From an uncultured Helcococcus sp. (GTDB lineage: Bacteria > Bacillota > Clostridia > Tissierellales > Peptoniphilaceae), in contig NZ_CAMPYN010000016.1 of NCBI RefSeq assembly GCF_946998255.1, forward strand, positions 1-23,781: a stretch of 23,781 bases of DNA, read 5' to 3'. The translations under genes and the position numbers were made by a program. Under the pieces are notes generated by a model. That model was not told the DNA's origin. It was given only the letters and a program-made list of their open reading frames with translations, and searched no databases. Below, piece by piece: positions 1 to 7,187 of the stretch (positions are counted from its first letter, which is position 1; the number at the start of each line of letters is the position of its first letter).

Positions 1-3000
1 GTTTTTTCAATATTTTTTATATTATAGGCAAATAAAGGATCAAACAAGGATTCATCAATTACATTTTCTTTGTCAACAAATTTACCTTTTCTTCCTGCAA
101 ACTTATAAACACTTGATTCTCTCGCCTTTTCAGGATTGAAATTTTCTTCAGTTTCTTTGATCAATTTTTCATTGTTGACCATTATTCCATCAAGTTTCAT
201 ATTAGCGAACAAATCTTTTTTCTCATCTAACAGTTCTGAAGTATCTTTTAGCATATAGTATTGGTCAGATAAGCTTTGGTAAAAAGCCCCCAGGGCTTTT
301 GAATTTTTATCGGACTTAACTACCGACTGTAAATAAAGTAACAATTGAAGGTCTATACCATGATAGATCTTTGAAATATCAAATTCTTTGCTACCCGTCT
401 TATAGTCAATTATCCTGTAATAATCATTTCCTTCTGATGAATACTTGTCGACCCTATCAATTTTACCTTCAATAAATACCTCTTCACCATCTACTTTGAT
501 CTCTATAGCCTTATATTTGCTGTCCCTACCATATTTTATTTCAAAATCTATATCTTTGATATTTGATTCTTTTAATTGGTTTTCAGTGAATTTTGCATAA
601 ACATCCGCATTTTGGCCCATTTGTCTAGCAAAAAACATATTTTTATAATCATAGGTCTTAAAGTCTTCCATGGAATCATTTAATACTTTTTCAAACAAAA
701 TTTTAGAATCAACTTCTTGCTTCTTATTTATTGTTTGGTCCAGGTATTCTTTCATAAATTCATGGATAAGATTACCAGTATCCATCCTTGAAAATTCGAT
801 ATTGTCAAATTCTCTAGGTTTTAGTCCATACCTTATAAAGTGGTGGTATGGATTAGAGTTAAATGTCTCAAGTTGACTTACTGAAAACTTGTCTAAATTA
901 AATATTTTATCTACCAAGTTAGGATCTAAATTATTCTTAGCCTTATCTTGTGAAGATATATTTATAGCATTTAGAATTGTATTGTATTCATCTTCATCAC
1001 CTTCAAATTTTTTGTACAACAAGTCATAATAAATTTTTTCCTTTTCATTTACTAGGCTATTATTTTTTGTCTTTGCAAATACATAAGGTAGGTACGAATT
1101 CAACTTATTTTTAGAATAAATATAGTCTAAAGGACTTATTTTCCCTATTTTAATATTAGCATTATTAACAAGCACCCTTACAAAATTTAATATATAAGCC
1201 TGGTCCATGGCTTCATTTCCAGAATTAACTAGTGAATAAGAAAATACAATTTCTTCCTTGGCAGAATGCAATATTTCATAGAAGGATAATAAATCATTGG
1301 CACTGTTATTTTTTCTAGTATTTCTTATCTTTAAATCAAAGGCCTCTAAACTTAATTTTTCCTCTTCATTTAATATATCCACATCATCATTGGCAGGAGG
1401 ATAGTAAACATTTGTCATACCTAAAACATAAATCTTTTTACACTTATTAAACCTAGACCTCTTTATATTACCTACCATTATTTGATCTTGTGATGGAGGC
1501 AAAATACCCACCTTAAAGTTGTCTATAGCCGAAAGAAGAATATCGGTATATCTGGAAAATGAAATTTCAGCCTCAGGCATTAGATACATATCATCTAAAA
1601 GCTCAATAAAGCTATTCCAGATCATTCTATTTTCTTCATTATCTTCTTCAGCTTGCTTTTCTTCGTAAGAGCTATAGGATGTTAGTAAAATCTCTTTTGT
1701 AAAAAACTTATATAGAAGTTCAGTATAGGCTTGGAAAGTTTTAGGCTTATCATCTTGGATTAAGTCAAAAATATTTTCCCCATCAACTTCAAGGATATCT
1801 TTAAATAAATCTTTTACTTCAGTAACTTTTTCTAAATTCTCCCTATCCTCTTCCTCGTATCTTTGACCAGGACTTATATTATAATATTTATCCTCTACAA
1901 GCATAGGTCCAAAAAAGTTTCTTCTTTCAACAAAGTTTTGGAAAAGGTCCATACTGTTCCTATCAACATTTAAGAATGATGATTTTAAAAATTGAATTAA
2001 ATTTTGTGGACTTAAGTCATTTTTAAGTAGTTTAATGGCGGATTTTAAATATTTGACCATGGCATTATCCAATAGATTTCTGGTCTCATCTAAGAAATAA
2101 GGCAGGCCATTTACTTGAAATATTTTTTCTATCTTTGGAAAATATTCATTGGATTCTGTGACCAAAATAGCTATATCTTTGTAGTTTAATCCCTCATTGA
2201 CCAAATCCTTTTTAATTGATATGGCTAGATTATCAACTTCATCTTCGGTGTTGTTTAATTTGTTGATATAAATATTGGATAATTTTTTATTAGCTTGTTC
2301 TGTATTATTATTTTCTTCTTCAGTAGTGTTATTTTCTTTTTTAGGATCTGGAAATTCATTTTTAATATTATTCAAGTCATACCTAAACATATTGGCAAGT
2401 AGAATTTCTACATCTGATTGGTCTTTTATAGGTGCAGGATTAATTATCTCAATATCTTCTATAGTTTCTCTAATTCCCCTATAAAAATTTAGGGATATAT
2501 CAAAAACATCTGCATCTTTTACTAGCCTCTTGTCACCCAAAATTAGACGCTTGTCTAAGATTAAACTAACAAAAGAAAAATCAGAAATAGCGTTTATACT
2601 TTTAACCATTTCAAGTTCTTTGTTTGACATATCATGGAACCTATAAAAATAAAAAGCTGCATCTTTGAATGCATCCATTTGACTTATCTTTTCAATAGCT
2701 ATTTGACTTTTATCCTTAGTAGAATATGAAGATTGGGCTAGTAATTTCCTATATTCAGATGATATTAAATTTATATCTTCCAACTTTTTCCCTAATTCAC
2801 TATCATCACCCATTTTTTTAACTATTTCCCTAAGTCCAACTTCATCCAAGTTATTGTCTGCAAATTGGTCCATCAACCTTATCAAGAGTTCAATAAACTC
2901 TTTATCCTCTGTATTGTTTTGAAATACTTTAAGGTCGTTTTTATGGTCTAGAAGTATTGATTGCACCATCAAATATTTAGCCTGGTCTGATATAAAATTT

Positions 3001-3236
3001 AAACTTCTACCACCTGCTTGATGAATAATTTCATTAGCAAGCTTGGTAAAAGATTTAATTTTTAAATTAAAGGTTGAGTTTATTTGTAAGGCTTCAAAGG
3101 CTTCGATTTCTGTACCTAGGGTAAATTGTTCAGGTACTATCAAATAAACTATTTTATTATCATTTAATTTTTCTTTGATGGAATCATATAAATATCTTTT
3201 ATTTTCTTCCACATATCTTGAAATTAAAAGTTGCAT
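1..3236 (-). CDS. addB: AddB/RexB-type subunit of the AddAB helicase-nuclease (3' end outside window)
   Basis: An open frame of 1078 codons runs from ATG at 3236 to the left edge; the stop lies outside. AddAB processes DNA double-strand ends for RecA-dependent repair. Seen: the AddB N-terminal signature YLIVPEQFTLGTE at residues 30-42, and a C-terminal RecB-type nuclease with IDRVD, IDYKTG and a QLLLYL element (about residues 910-960). The start is fixed by an AAGGGG ribosome binding site and an in-frame TAA 12 bases upstream. Two family features are missing. There is no Walker A GxxGxGKS near the N-terminus (the protein begins MQLLISRYVEENK, as in streptococcal RexB). The first cysteine of the iron-sulfur staple, normally in a CP...YGL context, is Asn795 (NSNPYHHFIRYGL). 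The last three staple cysteines would lie beyond the edge. It follows glucokinase by 48 bases and may be co-transcribed with it. Confidence 0.93.
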   Translation of the reverse strand, partial: MQLLISRYVEENKRYLYDSIKEKLNDNKIVYLIVPEQFTLGTEIEAFEALQINSTFNLKIKSFTKLANEIIHQAGGRSLNFISDQAKYLMVQSILLDHKNDLKVFQNNTEDKEFIELLIRLMDQFADNNLDEVGLREIVKKMGDDSELGKKLEDINLISSEYRKLLAQSSYSTKDKSQIAIEKISQMDAFKDAAFYFYRFHDMSNKELEMVKSINAISDFSFVSLILDKRLILGDKRLVKDADVFDISLNFYRGIRETIEDIEIINPAPIKDQSDVEILLANMFRYDLNNIKNEFPDPKKENNTTEEENNNTEQANKKLSNIYINKLNNTEDEVDNLAISIKKDLVNEGLNYKDIAILVTESNEYFPKIEKIFQVNGLPYFLDETRNLLDNAMVKYLKSAIKLLKNDLSPQNLIQFLKSSFLNVDRNSMDLFQNFVERRNFFGPMLVEDKYYNISPGQRYEEEDRENLEKVTEVKDLFKDILEVDGENIFDLIQDDKPKTFQAYTELLYKFFTKEILLTSYSSYEEKQAEEDNEENRMIWNSFIELLDDMYLMPEAEISFSRYTDILLSAIDNFKVGILPPSQDQIMVGNIKRSRFNKCKKIYVLGMTNVYYPPANDDVDILNEEEKLSLEAFDLKIRNTRKNNSANDLLSFYEILHSAKEEIVFSYSLVNSGNEAMDQAYILNFVRVLVNNANIKIGKISPLDYIYSKNKLNSYLPYVFAKTKNNSLVNEKEKIYYDLLYKKFEGDEDEYNTILNAINISSQDKAKNNLDPNLVDKIFNLDKFSVSQLETFNSNPYHHFIRYGLKPREFDNIEFSRMDTGNLIHEFMKEYLDQTINKKQEVDSKILFEKVLNDSMEDFKTYDYKNMFFARQMGQNADVYAKFTENQLKESNIKDIDFEIKYGRDSKYKAIEIKVDGEEVFIEGKIDRVDKYSSEGNDYYRIIDYKTGSKEFDISKIYHGIDLQLLLYLQSVVKSDKNSKALGAFYQSLSDQYYMLKDTSELLDEKKDLFANMKLDGIMVNNEKLIKETEENFNPEKARESSVYKFAGRKGKFVDKENVIDESLFDPLFAYNIKNIEK

Positions 3237-3255
3237 TTTATCCCCTTATGCTAAA

Positions 3256-3279
3256 TATCCAGGTCAAAAGACCTGGATA
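3256..3279 (-). other. Hairpin between glucokinase and addB
   Basis: A perfect 10-bp inverted repeat (TATCCAGGTC / GACCTGGATA) with a 4-base loop lies between the glucokinase stop and the addB ribosome binding site. No U-tract follows it on the minus strand, so it does not look like a classical terminator. It could stabilise the upstream mRNA end or attenuate addB translation; that role is inference. Confidence 0.5.
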
Positions 3280-3284
3280 AAGTT

Positions 3285-4226
3285 TTATAACATCATTTTT
3301 GCAGCGCCATACATTCCTGCATCATTTCCTAATTGAGCCAAGGAGAATTTAACATCCTTAGTAACTGGAAAGGCAAGTTTTCTATAAGCTTTTCTTACAC
3401 CATCTAATAAAAATTCACCTGCATTAGAAACGCCACCACCTAAAACAAAGGCTTCTGGATCAACTACTGCTGCTATGATAGCTAAGCCTCTGGCTAAGTT
3501 TTCAAAATATTCCTCTACTACCTTAACGGCTATATCATCACCATCTTGGGCAGCTTGAAAGATTTCCCTAGCGTCAATATAGTCCAAATCTCTTAATGAA
3601 GATTCTTCTTCACTTTCAAATAGGTAATCTTGGGCTAATCTTTCTATACCTGTAGCTGAAGCAACCTGTTCTAGACATCTGCTTCCACCACATCCACAAG
3701 TCCATTCTAAAGGTTCTTCAAGAATTGGCATATGTCCTATTTCTCCACCAGATCCTGTAACACCTGCAAGGATTTTACCATCTAAAATAACACCACCACC
3801 AACTCCTGTACCAAGAGTTACCATTACTACGTTGTTGTATGCTTCTGCAGCACCCTTCCATACTTCACCTAGGGCTGCAACATTAGCATCATTTGCAACT
3901 TTTACAGGAAAATCTAATCTTTCGCTAATGTAATCTGCTACATTGACATTGTCTTTAAAACCTAAGTTAACTGCGGTCTTGATTATCTTTTCATTCAAGA
4001 TAGGTCCTGGCATACCTAGGCCAATACCTGTTAAGTTTTCTTTAGTTAACTCGTGTTTTTCTATAATCTTTTTTAAATGATCTGTAAGATCAGGTAAAAT
4101 ATTTTCACCCTGGTTTTGTGTTCTAGTAGGAATGGTTGACTTATCAAGCAACTTACCCTTGTCATCAAAAAGTCCAAATTTCATTGATCTTCCGCCAACA
4201 TCTACTCCAATTGTATATTTAGACAT
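3285..4226 (-). CDS. glcK: ROK-family glucokinase
   Basis: This 313-residue protein should phosphorylate glucose to glucose-6-phosphate with ATP in the cytosol. Seen: N-terminal phosphate-binding motif GVDVGGRSMKFGLFD (residues 7-21), the NDANVAALGE segment with probable catalytic Asp113, GTGVGGGVILDG (139-150), and the ROK zinc site made by His165 and CGCGGSRC (Cys177, Cys179, Cys184). The length is normal for the family. Start ATG follows a GGGAGG site. It is divergent from queT and 48 bases upstream of addB. ROK proteins include other sugar kinases and repressors; there is no N-terminal helix-turn-helix, so a kinase is favoured. Glucose as substrate is the family-typical guess. Confidence 0.88.
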   Translation of the reverse strand: MSKYTIGVDVGGRSMKFGLFDDKGKLLDKSTIPTRTQNQGENILPDLTDHLKKIIEKHELTKENLTGIGLGMPGPILNEKIIKTAVNLGFKDNVNVADYISERLDFPVKVANDANVAALGEVWKGAAEAYNNVVMVTLGTGVGGGVILDGKILAGVTGSGGEIGHMPILEEPLEWTCGCGGSRCLEQVASATGIERLAQDYLFESEEESSLRDLDYIDAREIFQAAQDGDDIAVKVVEEYFENLARGLAIIAAVVDPEAFVLGGGVSNAGEFLLDGVRKAYRKLAFPVTKDVKFSLAQLGNDAGMYGAAKMML

Positions 4227-4257
4227 ATTTTCCTCCCAAAATCTCTATATTTATTCT

Positions 4258-4263
4258 ATTATA
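4258..4263 (-). promoter_or_regulatory. -10 box for glucokinase
   Basis: On the minus strand there is a perfect TATAAT, 31 bases before the glucokinase ATG. The matching -35 position (CTTAAA, 17 bases upstream) is weak, so the call rests on the -10 box and its place in the divergent gap. Confidence 0.45.
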
Positions 4264-4294
4264 CCAAATTTATCATAGTTTTTAAGAAATTTAT

Positions 4295-4321
4295 TTGTAG
4301 ACTTTTAATAAATAGTATAAA
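4295..4321 (+). promoter_or_regulatory. Promoter for queT leader
   Basis: TTGTAG at 4295-4300 and TATAAA at 4316-4321 (spacer 15, or 16 if TTTGTA is used) predict a start near 4328, just before the structured leader of queT. Confidence 0.45.
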
Positions 4322-4352
4322 CTAGTGAGGTATTGTTTTTTTCAATACAGAA

Positions 4353-4386
4353 AAGTGTTTATTCGGCACCCACTTAAAAAATCGGA
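4353..4386 (+). promoter_or_regulatory. Probable preQ1 riboswitch (class I-like) before queT
   Basis: The leader has the compact layout of preQ1-I: stem AAGTG (4353-4357) / CACTT (4371-4375), a 13-base loop ending in CACC, and an A6 tract (4376-4381). The loop bases TTCGG (4362-4366) can pair with TCGGA (4382-4386), which is the Shine-Dalgarno region, giving an H-type pseudoknot that would hide the start. The known Bacillus element has the same order of P1, ACACC loop end, A-rich tail and pseudoknot. A separate upstream hairpin GTATTG / CAATAC (4330-4348) with a T7 loop lies in the same leader. The gene behind it is a queuosine precursor transporter, which fits. The exact class was not tested with a covariance model. 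Confidence 0.6.
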
Positions 4387-4393
4387 GGTAAAA

Positions 4394-4909
4394 ATGAAAA
4401 AGTTAAGTTTAGAAGATTTGTCTAGACAGGCAGTTATCGCTGCTTTATATGTTGTAGCAACCCTAAGTTTAGGTGATGTTGCATACGGTCCTATTCAATT
4501 TAGATATTCTGAAATTTTAAACTTACTAGCATTCTACAATCCTATCAATGCAATTGGGGTTACTCTAGGTGTATTTATATCCAATTTCTGGTCAACACTT
4601 GGTGCCGCTGACCTAATATTTGGTACCCTACATACGGCTATCGCCCTATACTTTGTTGGAAAATCAAAGAATTTATGGATGGCTTCAATATGGCCAACTG
4701 TATTTGCTTTTATCATAGGATTTGAATTGTCAGTAATAGCCCATATCCCAGGTGGATTCTTGCTACATACAGCAACAGTAATGGCTTCAGAATTTATCAT
4801 CATGACTGTGATTGCAGTTCCAGTATTTAAGTTACTGCAAAAAAACGACGCATTCTTAAAGTCAATAGGATCTTATAGACACTATCTAGAAACAAATAAA
4901 AATCTTTAG
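4394..4909 (+). CDS. queT: QueT-family queuosine precursor transporter
   Basis: A 171-residue hydrophobic protein of the QueT (COG4708/DUF988) family, thought to import preQ1 or another queuosine precursor used in tRNA modification. Seen: the N-terminal charged segment MKKLSLEDLSRQAVIAALYV, the family-typical YGPIQFRYSEILNLLAFYNP stretch at about residues 33-52, and roughly five membrane segments. The start at 4394 is chosen because GGAGG sits 6 bases upstream; an open frame extends back to 4325 but would consist of riboswitch sequence. It forms its own transcription unit, with a probable riboswitch ahead and a strong terminator after. No other queuosine gene is present here, which fits a salvage lifestyle. 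Confidence 0.85.
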   Translation: MKKLSLEDLSRQAVIAALYVVATLSLGDVAYGPIQFRYSEILNLLAFYNPINAIGVTLGVFISNFWSTLGAADLIFGTLHTAIALYFVGKSKNLWMASIWPTVFAFIIGFELSVIAHIPGGFLLHTATVMASEFIIMTVIAVPVFKLLQKNDAFLKSIGSYRHYLETNKNL

Positions 4910-4918
4910 GAATTATTT

Positions 4919-4960
4919 AACTGTCCAAAACTAAATTGCTAGTTTTGGGCAGTTTATTTT
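4919..4960 (+). terminator. Terminator of queT
   Basis: A 15-bp stem (4919-4933 with 4940-4954, one G-U pair) and 6-base loop, followed by TTTATTTT, begins 9 bases after the queT stop. Confidence 0.88.
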
Positions 4961-4963
4961 GCA

Positions 4964-4998
4964 CAAAAAAATTGCCACGGTATCCCGCAGCAATTTTT
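4964..4998 (-). terminator. Terminator of the EIIB gene
   Basis: On the minus strand AAAAATTGC pairs with GCAATTTTT, with an inner CGG/CCG stem and a run of seven Ts. It lies just after the EIIB stop and faces the queT terminator. Confidence 0.8.
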
Positions 4999-5006
4999 CT
5001 AATTTC

Positions 5007-5270
5007 TTATTTTGTTGAGTTTTTAATTTTTAGCTTGTTAAAGAAAACATCGGCTATTTCCTTTGTTTGTTCTCCTAAAACTATTTGTAATTGGTGTCCA
5101 AATTCTACAACACCTCTTACGCCATAGATGTTTTTAAGAGCTTCTTTATTAGCTAAAGAATTGTCTATTAGATTTACTCTAAGTCTGGTTTCGCAAACTG
5201 ACATTGATTCAATATTGCTAATTCCGCCTAGGTTTTCTAAAATAACAACTGACATATCGTTATTGCTCAT
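5007..5270 (-). CDS. Stand-alone PTS EIIB domain protein (glucose family)
   Basis: An 87-residue cytosolic protein consisting only of a PTS EIIB domain of the glucose/sucrose/beta-glucoside superfamily. Seen: GGISNIESMSVCETRLRVNL at residues 15-34, with Cys26 the expected phosphocysteine, and the later GVRGVVEFGHQLQIVLG segment that ends the fold. This domain would accept phosphate from an EIIA and pass it to sugar bound by an EIIC. Neither partner is adjacent, so it may serve a separately encoded EIIC or act in signalling. Start ATG 5270 follows GGAGG; an in-frame TTG at 5282 overlaps that site and was rejected. It has its own promoter and terminator. Confidence 0.85.
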   Translation of the reverse strand: MSNNDMSVVILENLGGISNIESMSVCETRLRVNLIDNSLANKEALKNIYGVRGVVEFGHQLQIVLGEQTKEIADVFFNKLKIKNSTK

Positions 5271-5347
5271 ATTAACCTCCAATTTTTTCTATCATAATTA
5301 CTCTTTTGTTTATTTTCTATCGTTTAAGACTATTTCTAGTCTAAATG

Positions 5348-5376
5348 ATAATACACAATAATTTTTTATATTTCAA
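5348..5376 (-). promoter_or_regulatory. Promoter of the EIIB gene with palindrome at the start point
   Basis: On the minus strand TTGAAA (5371-5376), 17 bases, then TATTAT (5348-5353). The predicted start falls near 5341, inside a short palindrome AGACTA-TTTC-TAGTCT (5327-5342) that could be an operator or a leader hairpin. Confidence 0.6.
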
Positions 5377-5397
5377 ATTTTTTTGTCAAAATTCAAA

Positions 5398-6174
5398 TTA
5401 TTTGTGCCTAATTATATTATTAATGTAAGAATTGGCATTTTCAGTGATTGATTCAATTTCTTCCTGGCCACATTGTCTAACAACTTTCCCTGGCGTACCC
5501 ATGACCATTGAACCCTCTTCTATCACCTTGTTTCCTGTAACTAAGGCACCTGCACCGATTATTGTATTCTTCTTTATATGAGCCCCATCTAGGATAATTG
5601 CTCCCATACCTATCAAAACATTGTCTTCTATAGTTGCACCATGGATAATTGCAGAATGACCTATAGTAACATTCTTCCCTATAGATACTTCGGAATCTCT
5701 CGACAAATGGATTACTGCATTATCTTGAACATTTGAATTGTCCCCTATTACAATTTTATTTTTCAAGTCTCCTCGGATTACTGCATTGTACCAGACTGAA
5801 ACATTTTCTCCAAGGACTACATTCCCCATGACCCTTGCCCCTTCTGCAATATAGGCTGAAGTAGGAATGCTTGGTCTTATGCCGTCTATTTCTTTGATTG
5901 TTATGGACTCATCTTCATCTAAAATTACAGTAAAACCTTCTTCTCTTAAGTCTATAAACAAGTCAATGATTAGTTTACCGTAGTCTCCTAGATTTTTTAT
6001 AAAGTCTGAAGAATGTTTGATTTCTATATCTAAGGCATTCTTTTCACTCAATAAATCCCACAAGGCATCCAGATTTTCACCGTAAAAGTCTGGAAAATCA
6101 AATTTCTTTTTCATATCCTTGTGAAAGTCTTCCTTGCTTGTGTAGTCTCTACCGTCTAAAATTATTTTATTCAT
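5398..6174 (-). CDS. Barstar domain fused to gamma-class carbonic anhydrase
   Basis: A 258-residue two-domain protein with no predicted signal peptide. Residues 1 to about 88 match barstar, the barnase inhibitor: FYGENLDALWDLL at 30-42 aligns with barstar Tyr29-Asp39, placing its key aspartates at Asp36 and Asp40. Residues about 97-258 are a left-handed beta-helix of hexapeptide repeats of the gamma carbonic anhydrase (YrdA/PaaY/Cam) kind, with SVWYNAVIRGD (126-136), VQDNAVIH (149-156) and IGHSAIIHGA (171-180). The zinc ligands of the family, His156, His173 and His178, are all present. The frame is continuous through the junction, with no stop or slip site seen. The ATG lies inside the 3' end of the barnase gene (8-base overlap ATGAATAA), with a GAGG site upstream, so the two are translationally coupled. 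The fusion is unusual; carbonic anhydrase activity is inferred, as many relatives have uncertain substrates. Confidence 0.9.
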   Translation of the reverse strand: MNKIILDGRDYTSKEDFHKDMKKKFDFPDFYGENLDALWDLLSEKNALDIEIKHSSDFIKNLGDYGKLIIDLFIDLREEGFTVILDEDESITIKEIDGIRPSIPTSAYIAEGARVMGNVVLGENVSVWYNAVIRGDLKNKIVIGDNSNVQDNAVIHLSRDSEVSIGKNVTIGHSAIIHGATIEDNVLIGMGAIILDGAHIKKNTIIGAGALVTGNKVIEEGSMVMGTPGKVVRQCGQEEIESITENANSYINNIIRHK

Positions 6175-6634
6175 ATAAAACCTCGAAATTTTTATAATGG
6201 TCGCCTGTAAAGTAAATGACCTGGCCTTGGTCTGTATAAACTAATCTTTCAGGCCCTCTAAAGCCTCCCTGGTAGTTTACATCTGCTTCAAAGTATTTTT
6301 TATCTGTTGGAAGCTTGCCTTCTCTATTTGAAAACCTATCACCCCCGATGACACCCTTGTCGGTTACATCCCATAGGTTTCCCTTTGATGCATCCCAACC
6401 AAGCTTTTTAGCTTCCGATTTTTTCAAATAATTTGCTGGTAATTTTTTATACTTGTGCAAGTACAGGGCTACCTGGTCCTTGCTGTAGTATTTACCATCT
6501 TCTACGACTTCAGCATTTTCTACAAGCTGCTCTTGGTCATCAGTATTGTTGTCTATCAAAAGATTTTTAGCAAATAGTACAGCAAAAATTAAGAATATTA
6601 TTAGGTATAATTTAAAGTTCTTTGGATTTCTCAC
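6167..6634 (-). CDS. Barnase-type ribonuclease with N-terminal membrane/signal segment
   Basis: A 155-residue guanyl-preferring RNase of the barnase family. Residues 8-27 form one hydrophobic segment after a basic start (signal peptide or anchor; no clear cleavage or lipobox site). Residues about 48-155 align with mature barnase throughout: KLPANYLKKSEAKKLGW, SKGNL, GGDRFSNREGKLP, FEADVNYQGGFRGPERLVY and GDHYKNF. All catalytic residues are kept: Lys72 (barnase Lys27), Glu116 (Glu73), Arg126 (Arg83), Arg130 (Arg87) and His146 (His102). The start is GTG, 4 bases after GGAGGAAAT; an overlapping ATG there reads ATG-TGA and is out of frame. It is first in a two-gene operon with its inhibitor. In Bacillus the RNase is exported and the inhibitor stays inside; the same division is inferred here. 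Confidence 0.92.
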   Translation of the reverse strand: MRNPKNFKLYLIIFLIFAVLFAKNLLIDNNTDDQEQLVENAEVVEDGKYYSKDQVALYLHKYKKLPANYLKKSEAKKLGWDASKGNLWDVTDKGVIGGDRFSNREGKLPTDKKYFEADVNYQGGFRGPERLVYTDQGQVIYFTGDHYKNFEVLYE

Positions 6635-6659
6635 ATTTCCTCCATTTCTTATCTAGACC

Positions 6660-6665
6660 ATTATA
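6660..6665 (-). promoter_or_regulatory. -10 box for the barnase operon
   Basis: A perfect TATAAT on the minus strand, about 25 bases before the GTG start. Its -35 region (about 6683-6690, GACA-containing but weak) lies inside the oppositely directed tmRNA promoter. Confidence 0.5.
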
Positions 6666-6673
6666 ACATAAAT

Positions 6674-6702
6674 TTGACTATAACTGTCTTTAATAATATA
6701 AT
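6674..6702 (+). promoter_or_regulatory. Promoter of tmRNA
   Basis: TTGACT (6674-6679), exactly 17 bases, then TATAAT (6697-6702): a near-consensus housekeeping promoter, with the mature tmRNA 5' end 16 bases beyond the -10 box. Confidence 0.85.
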
Positions 6703-6717
6703 CATATATACAGATAT

Positions 6718-7067
6718 GGGGGTATTCTGGTTTCGACAGGATATTGGAACATAGATAAGCATGTGGAAGGGCATACTTCCTAAAAATAGCAAATTAAATT
6801 TAAATGCAGAAGATAATAACTTCGCTTTAGCTGCTTAATTTAAGTCAGCTTGCCACTTGTTAGACCCCACGACTAGCAACTGGTATCATATTTAAGTGGG
6901 CAAACTAAGTCTAGTAAGCTTTGCCTAGACTAGGATTTTATGAAGCTACCATTTTATTTGTTTTGTTGGTTCACATATAAAATGGGAAAATTAAAAATCA
7001 ACTAAACATGTAGAAAGTCTTTGGGAAGCTATTTTGGACAGGAGTTCGACTCTCCTTACCTCCACCA
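6718..7067 (+). ncRNA. ssrA: tmRNA (transfer-messenger RNA)
   Basis: A 350-base tmRNA that rescues stalled ribosomes. Seen: the 5' end GGGGGTATTCTGGTTTCGACAG pattern and the 3' end GGAGTTCGACTCTCC TTACCTCC ACCA, whose acceptor strands GGGGGTA and TACCTCC pair with one G-U. The tag frame reads AGC AAA TTA AAT TTA AAT GCA and on to stop TAA at 6836-6838, giving a tag of about (A)KLNLNAEDNNFALAA. The FALAA end is the usual ClpXP/ClpAP-type degron. Whether AGC (6788) or AAA (6791) is the resume codon cannot be told by eye. CCA is encoded. The 5' end needs RNase P processing from the promoter at 6674. Confidence 0.97.
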
Positions 7068-7075
7068 ATAAATAT

Positions 7076-7151
7076 GGGGATGTAGCTCATTTGGGAGAGT
7101 GCTTGAATGGCATTCAAGAGGTAGTCGGTTCGATCCCGATCATCTCCACCA
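7076..7151 (+). tRNA. tRNA-Ala (anticodon GGC)
   Basis: A 76-base cloverleaf with encoded CCA. The acceptor GGGGATG pairs with CATCTCC and contains the G3-U70 pair that marks alanine tRNAs. The anticodon arm CTTGA-ATGGCAT-TCAAG gives anticodon GGC; the T-arm is CGGTTCGATCCCG. It lies 8 bases after tmRNA and ends at a shared terminator, so the two are probably one transcript. Confidence 0.96.
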
Positions 7152-7154
7152 CTA

Positions 7155-7187
7155 CAATAAAACGGCTTTATACAGGCCGTTTTATTG
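7155..7187 (+). terminator. Terminator of the tmRNA/tRNA-Ala unit
   Basis: A perfect 12-bp stem (CAATAAAACGGC with its complement) and 9-base loop. The descending strand carries TTTTATT rather than a long free U-run. Confidence 0.8.

Noticed and set aside
3256..3279. Hairpin after glucokinase as a terminator
   Set aside because: No T-run follows on either strand; glucokinase and addB are more likely read through.
4325..4393. N-terminal extension of queT from ATG 4325
   Set aside because: The extension translates riboswitch sequence, while GGAGG sits correctly before ATG 4394.
5660..5960. Sequencing error joining separate barstar and carbonic anhydrase genes
   Set aside because: One open frame spans the junction, both domains are complete, and there is no ribosome binding site or start codon context for a separate second gene at the junction.
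6637..6642. ATG just before the barnase GTG
   Set aside because: It reads ATG-TGA out of frame; the GTG frame gives the correct signal segment and RNase.
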